Shown here one piece after another: positions 6,222-8,630 of a stretch of 8,630 nucleotides of DNA (its first letter is position 1; each line of letters opens with the position of its first letter). The position numbers and the translations under genes were made by a program. Below the pieces are notes generated by a model. It made no database searches. It was not told the DNA's origin and saw nothing but the letters and a program-made list of their open reading frames with translations. Origin of the DNA: an uncultured Solirubrobacter sp. (GTDB taxonomy: Bacteria; Actinomycetota; Thermoleophilia; Solirubrobacterales; Solirubrobacteraceae); assembly GCA_937871635.1 (NCBI GenBank), contig CALMNS010000152.1:16230-24859 (forward strand). Reading direction: 5' to 3'.

Positions 6222-6228
6222 AAGGAGG
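6222..6228 (+). promoter_or_regulatory. Strong ribosome binding site
   Basis: AAGGAGG, 6 bases before ATG 6235, is close to a perfect anti-16S match and the best in the window. It fixes the hydrolase start at 6235 rather than further upstream in the same frame. Confidence 0.85.
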
Positions 6229-6234
6229 ACGCCC

Positions 6235-6882
6235 ATGCAGGTGCCTGCCCCACTCAGCCCGCAGGACACGACGATCGTGCTCGTCGACTACGTCGTCGGC
6301 TTCGCCAACATCATCCGCTCGCACGACGTACCCGAGCACCTCAACGCCGCGGTCGCGCTCGCCAAGACCGCCGTGCTGTACGAGAGCGGGCTGGTCGTCA
6401 CGACCGGTGCGCCGGACAAGCCGTACGGCCCGTACTATCCGGAGATCCTCGACCTGATCGGCGATCACCCGGTGATCGCGCGGCAGTCGGCGTTCAACAG
6501 CTTCGATGACGAGACCTTCGCGGCGGCGGTGCGCGAGACCGGTCGCAAACGACTGGCGATCGCCGGCATCGCGACGGAAGGGTGCGTGCTCCAGACCGTC
6601 CTTGGGGCCGCGCGGCTGGGCTACGAGCCCTACGTCGTCGTGGACGCCTCCGCCAGCGTGAGCAAGCAGGGTCATGACGCCGCGATCCAACGGATGGCGA
6701 TGTACGGGATCGCGCCGGTGACCTGGGGCACGCTGGCCGCCGAGTTCCAGCTCGATCCCGGTTTCGCCGAGAACGCCACCGTCCGACCGAAGCTGACCGC
6801 AGACCATGTCCCCTCCATGGCGATGGCTGCCCGCGCCTTCTTCGCCGCGCGCGAGCTCGAGCCGCTCGGCGGCGCGCGCTGA
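6235..6882 (+). CDS. Isochorismatase-family cysteine hydrolase (YcaC-like)
   Basis: A 215-aa cytoplasmic Rossmann-like hydrolase. Key stretches: TIVLVDY with Asp18 (first catalytic residue); the helix LNAAVALAKTAVLYESGLVVTT (36-57); GPYYPEI (65-71); IARQSAFNSFDDETF (81-95); LAIAGIATEGCV with Cys117 as nucleophile, followed by the usual small helix; YVVVDAS; and a YcaC-like MYGIAPVTWGTLAAEFQLD segment. The family lysine of the Asp-Lys-Cys triad is not evident where isochorismatases carry it, just before SAF; Arg83 is near instead. YcaC-type enzymes are often of unknown substrate, and nicotinamidase/isochorismatase activity is not implied. The gene sits behind a strong RBS and is divergent from a MarR gene with shared operators, so it is probably induced by a small, perhaps aromatic, compound. 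Length is close to the YcaC family's roughly 200 aa. A GC hairpin spans its stop. Confidence 0.9.
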   Translation: MQVPAPLSPQDTTIVLVDYVVGFANIIRSHDVPEHLNAAVALAKTAVLYESGLVVTTGAPDKPYGPYYPEILDLIGDHPVIARQSAFNSFDDETFAAAVRETGRKRLAIAGIATEGCVLQTVLGAARLGYEPYVVVDASASVSKQGHDAAIQRMAMYGIAPVTWGTLAAEFQLDPGFAENATVRPKLTADHVPSMAMAARAFFAARELEPLGGAR

Positions 6883-6902
6883 TCGTCGGGTGGTCGCGCG
6901 CC
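6871..6902 (+). terminator. Hairpin spanning the hydrolase stop codon
   Basis: GGCGCGCG (6871-6878) and CGCGCGCC (6895-6902) are perfect 8-base complements around a 16-base loop that contains the TGA (6880-6882). A pyrimidine-rich stretch follows but no T run. It probably weakens read-through into the iron operon. Confidence 0.45.
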
Positions 6903-6917
6903 TTCTCGCCTCCTCTG

Positions 6918-6945
6918 TTAGGTTGCCCTAATTAGGTGACCCTAA
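6918..6945 (+). promoter_or_regulatory. Two abutting DtxR/IdeR-type iron boxes
   Basis: Two consecutive 14-mers, TTAGGTTGCCCTAA (6918-6931) and TTAGGTGACCCTAA (6932-6945), are each TTAGG-N4-CCTAA inverted repeats, and their junction forms a further palindrome CCTAATTAGG (6927-6936). The known actinobacterial consensus is TTAGGTTAGCCTAACCTAA, and the first seven bases plus CCTAA match. With Fe(II), a DtxR/IdeR dimer pair would bind here and silence the siderophore-uptake operon that starts 43 bases downstream. Confidence 0.85.
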
Positions 6946-6954
6946 GAGGGCCGG

Positions 6955-6968
6955 GCGCCCGCGGGCGC
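6955..6968. repeat. 14-bp GC palindrome in the iron-operon leader
   Basis: GCGCCCGCGGGCGC reads identically on both strands and lies 8 bases before the ribosome binding site. It could form a short hairpin in the mRNA leader, though GC content makes chance plausible. Confidence 0.3.
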
Positions 6969-6976
6969 TCGTGGCG

Positions 6977-6982
6977 AAAGGA
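6977..6982 (+). promoter_or_regulatory. Ribosome binding site for the binding protein
   Basis: AAAGGA, 6 bases before ATG 6989. It shows that translation starts at the ATG and not at the in-frame GTG at 6971, which lies upstream of this site. Confidence 0.7.
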
Positions 6983-6988
6983 AACGAC

Positions 6989-7969
6989 ATGGTCGGACGG
7001 TGGTTGGCGGTGGTCGCGACGGCGTTGTCCGTCCTGGCGGTGGGCGGTTGCGGCGACGAGGGGCAGGACGAGTCACAGGCCTCCTCCCCCGCTTCGGTCG
7101 AGCGGACGGTCGGCCACGCGATGGGTTCGACGAAGGTCCCGGGTGAGGTCCGGCGGGTGGTCGTCCTCGACACAGGCGAGCTCGACAGCGCCGTGGCGCT
7201 CGGCGTCAAGCCGGTGGGGGCCGTCGAGGCCATCGCCGGGGCGGGCTACCCCGAGTACCTCGCCGCCCAGGTCGAGGGGGTTCCGACGGTCGGGACCATC
7301 GAGCAGCCCAACCTGGAGGCGATCGCCGCGCTGAACCCGGACCTCATCCTCTCGAGCAAGGTCCGTCACGAGGCGATCTACGACCAGCTCAGCCGCATCG
7401 CGCCGACCGTCTTCACCGAGGCGGTCGGCGTGACGTGGAAGGAGAACTTCGCGCTGCACGCCGAGGCCCTCGGCAAGGCGGACGAGGGTCGCGCGCTCGC
7501 GGCGGAGTACGCCCGGAAGGCCGAGGACCTCGGCGGTGCGCTCGGCGAGCGGATCGAGGGCACGAGCGTCTCGGTGGTGCGCTCCGTCGGGGACGAGGTT
7601 CGCCTCTACCTCAAGGGCAACTTCCTCGGCACGATCCTCGAGGACGTCGGCCTGCCGCGCCCGGCGTCGCAGGACGGCGCCGAGTTCTCCGCGACGGCCA
7701 CCCCCGAGCGCATCCCGGACCTCGACGCCGACGTCATGTTCCTGTCGCGGTTCGGCGACGACCATCGCCTGCTCAACCGGCTGGTCGGCAGCCGGCTGTG
7801 GCCCCGCCTCGGCGTGGTGCGCGAGGACCGGGTGTACGAGGTCCCGGACGACCTGTGGTTCCTGGGCATCGGCAACCTCGCCGCCCGCCAGGTGCTCGAG
7901 GACCTGAGGCAGATCCTCGTCGATGGCCAGCGCCTGCCCGGCGACGACGGAGATCCGACGACCGGGTGA
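6989..7969 (+). CDS. Iron-siderophore ABC transporter substrate-binding lipoprotein
   Basis: A 326-aa cell-surface lipoprotein that captures ferric siderophore for an ABC importer (PF01497/FecB-type fold). The signal is short: Met-Val-Gly-Arg, a hydrophobic core (5-18) and lipobox VGGC with Cys21 as the lipidated residue, then an acidic, Ser-rich linker (22-40). The N-lobe follows with RRVVVLDTGELDSAVALGVKPVG and IEQPNLEAIAALNPDLIL, the standard opening of this family; a connecting helix (about 155-190) leads to a C-lobe with LKGNFLGTILEDVGLPRP and a closing LAARQVLEDLRQIL helix. The closest feel is Gram-positive hydroxamate or citrate-type siderophore binders, but the ligand cannot be read from sequence. 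Tandem iron boxes upstream indicate induction under iron limitation. Its TGA overlaps the permease GTG. Confidence 0.92.
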   Translation: MVGRWLAVVATALSVLAVGGCGDEGQDESQASSPASVERTVGHAMGSTKVPGEVRRVVVLDTGELDSAVALGVKPVGAVEAIAGAGYPEYLAAQVEGVPTVGTIEQPNLEAIAALNPDLILSSKVRHEAIYDQLSRIAPTVFTEAVGVTWKENFALHAEALGKADEGRALAAEYARKAEDLGGALGERIEGTSVSVVRSVGDEVRLYLKGNFLGTILEDVGLPRPASQDGAEFSATATPERIPDLDADVMFLSRFGDDHRLLNRLVGSRLWPRLGVVREDRVYEVPDDLWFLGIGNLAARQVLEDLRQILVDGQRLPGDDGDPTTG

Positions 7970-8630
7970 GCACCGCGGCCGCGGAGCGCGGGCTTCCCGG
8001 GCCGGTCGTGGTCCTGGTGGGGTGCGGGCTGCTGGCCGCCGCCGGCGCGGCCAGCGTGATGCTCGGATCGACGACGATCTCGCCGGCCGACGCGCTCGGA
8101 GCGCTCGTCGCACCGGACGGCTCGCGCGCGCAGATCGTCGTCCGCGAGGCGCGCCTTCCACGGACCGTGCTGGCGGGCGCGGTCGGTGCGGCACTCGGCG
8201 TCGCGGGGGCCCTCATGCAGGGCCTGAGCCGGAACCCGCTCGCGGAGCCGTCGCTGCTCGGCATCTCCTGGGGAGCCGCCCTGGCGGCCGTGGCGGCGCA
8301 GTACGCGTTCGGGGTCGACTCGGCGGCGCTGTTCGTTCCCGTCGCGGTCGCCGGAGCCGCCGTCGCGGGGCTGATGGTCGTCTCCCTCGGCGCGGTCGGG
8401 CGAGCGGGGCTGACGCCGGAGCGCCTCGTGGTCGCCGGTGCGGCGGTCAGCGCGCTGCTCGCGGCACTCGTGCAGGCGGTGCTCGTCGTCGATCAGCAGA
8501 GCCTCGAGGTGGCTCGCCGCTGGCTCGCCGGGTCGCTCGTCGGGACCGGCGCCGAGCCCCTGCTGGCGGCGCTCCCCTACCTCGCGCTGGGCGGGCTGAT
8601 CGCGCTCGTGCTCGCCCGTCCCCTGACCAC
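7966..8630 (+). CDS. FecCD-family siderophore ABC permease, C-terminus cut by window edge
   Basis: Integral membrane subunit of the ferric-siderophore importer (PF01032). I translated 221 codons from GTG 7966; the frame is open to the right edge. Visible features: a first membrane helix (about 13-33); the TTISPADALGAL segment (36-47); REARLPRTVLAGAVGAALGVAG (61-82), the family's RLPR motif; LMQGLSRNPLAEPSLLGISWGAALA (83-107), its best signature; then further hydrophobic helices and RRWLAGSL (185-192). Family members are about 330-350 aa with around 10 membrane helices, so about one third is missing. The GTG overlaps the binding-protein stop (GTGA), implying translational coupling; the only SD-like GGAG (7949-7952) is 13 bases away, so start efficiency may depend on the upstream gene. 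A second permease and an ATPase usually follow. Confidence 0.93.
   Translation, partial: MSTAAAERGLPGPVVVLVGCGLLAAAGAASVMLGSTTISPADALGALVAPDGSRAQIVVREARLPRTVLAGAVGAALGVAGALMQGLSRNPLAEPSLLGISWGAALAAVAAQYAFGVDSAALFVPVAVAGAAVAGLMVVSLGAVGRAGLTPERLVVAGAAVSALLAALVQAVLVVDQQSLEVARRWLAGSLVGTGAEPLLAALPYLALGGLIALVLARPLT

Noticed and set aside
5935..6234. 100-codon upstream extension of the isochorismatase-fold hydrolase frame
   Set aside because: It overlaps the MarR gene and its operators, and AAGGAGG places the start at 6235.
7073..8194. 373-aa minus-strand frame opposite the siderophore genes
   Set aside because: Arg/Pro/Ala-rich shadow of the binding-protein and permease genes.
1..8630. Search for CRISPR arrays, tRNA/rRNA genes, insertion-sequence ends and phage genes
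   Set aside because: No regular spaced repeats, cloverleaf-like segments, transposase motifs or terminal inverted repeats were seen by eye; genes pack tightly with uniform style.

Overview
The window is high-GC DNA whose long open frames, GTG starts, 4-base start/stop overlaps, short or absent leaders and tandem DtxR/IdeR-type iron boxes suggest an actinobacterium. A Thermoleophilia/Solirubrobacterales-like source is a guess from style only. Nine protein genes fill almost all of the 8.63 kb. I see no rRNA, tRNA, CRISPR array, insertion sequence or sign of recent mobile DNA.

Layout. (1) 1-2678, minus strand: a two-gene operon in which a 406-aa protein of unknown function is translationally coupled (ATGA) to a double-domain sugar-type (CUT2/RbsA-like) ABC ATPase that runs off the left edge. 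(2) 2679-2864: divergent control region with repeated TGAC/GTCA half-sites. (3) 2865-4585, plus strand: HpcH/HpaI-family aldolase coupled (ATGA) to an Amidohydro_2 (PDC-lactonase/sugar-lactonase-like) hydrolase. (4) 4582-5505, minus: LysR-type regulator, tail to tail with the hydrolase over a 4-base overlap. (5) 5590-6072, minus: MarR-type regulator, divergent from (6) 6235-6882, plus: YcaC-like isochorismatase-fold hydrolase. Between them lie two copies of a 13-bp near-palindrome. (7) 6989-8630, plus: the start of an iron-siderophore uptake operon (lipoprotein binding protein, then an incomplete FecCD permease) behind two abutting iron boxes.

How the parts may fit. Regions 1-4 look like one catabolic locus: an importer for a sugar-like or organic-acid substrate, a lactone-opening hydrolase, and an aldolase that would release pyruvate or oxaloacetate, with the LysR protein as candidate regulator. 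No dehydrogenase or dehydratase is visible, so the substrate cannot be named. Regions 5-6 form a self-contained MarR/hydrolase module, and region 7 is an independent iron-starvation operon. Most genes belong to well-known families. The least explained parts are the 406-aa protein coupled to the ABC ATPase and the exact chemistry of the aldolase/lactonase pair.
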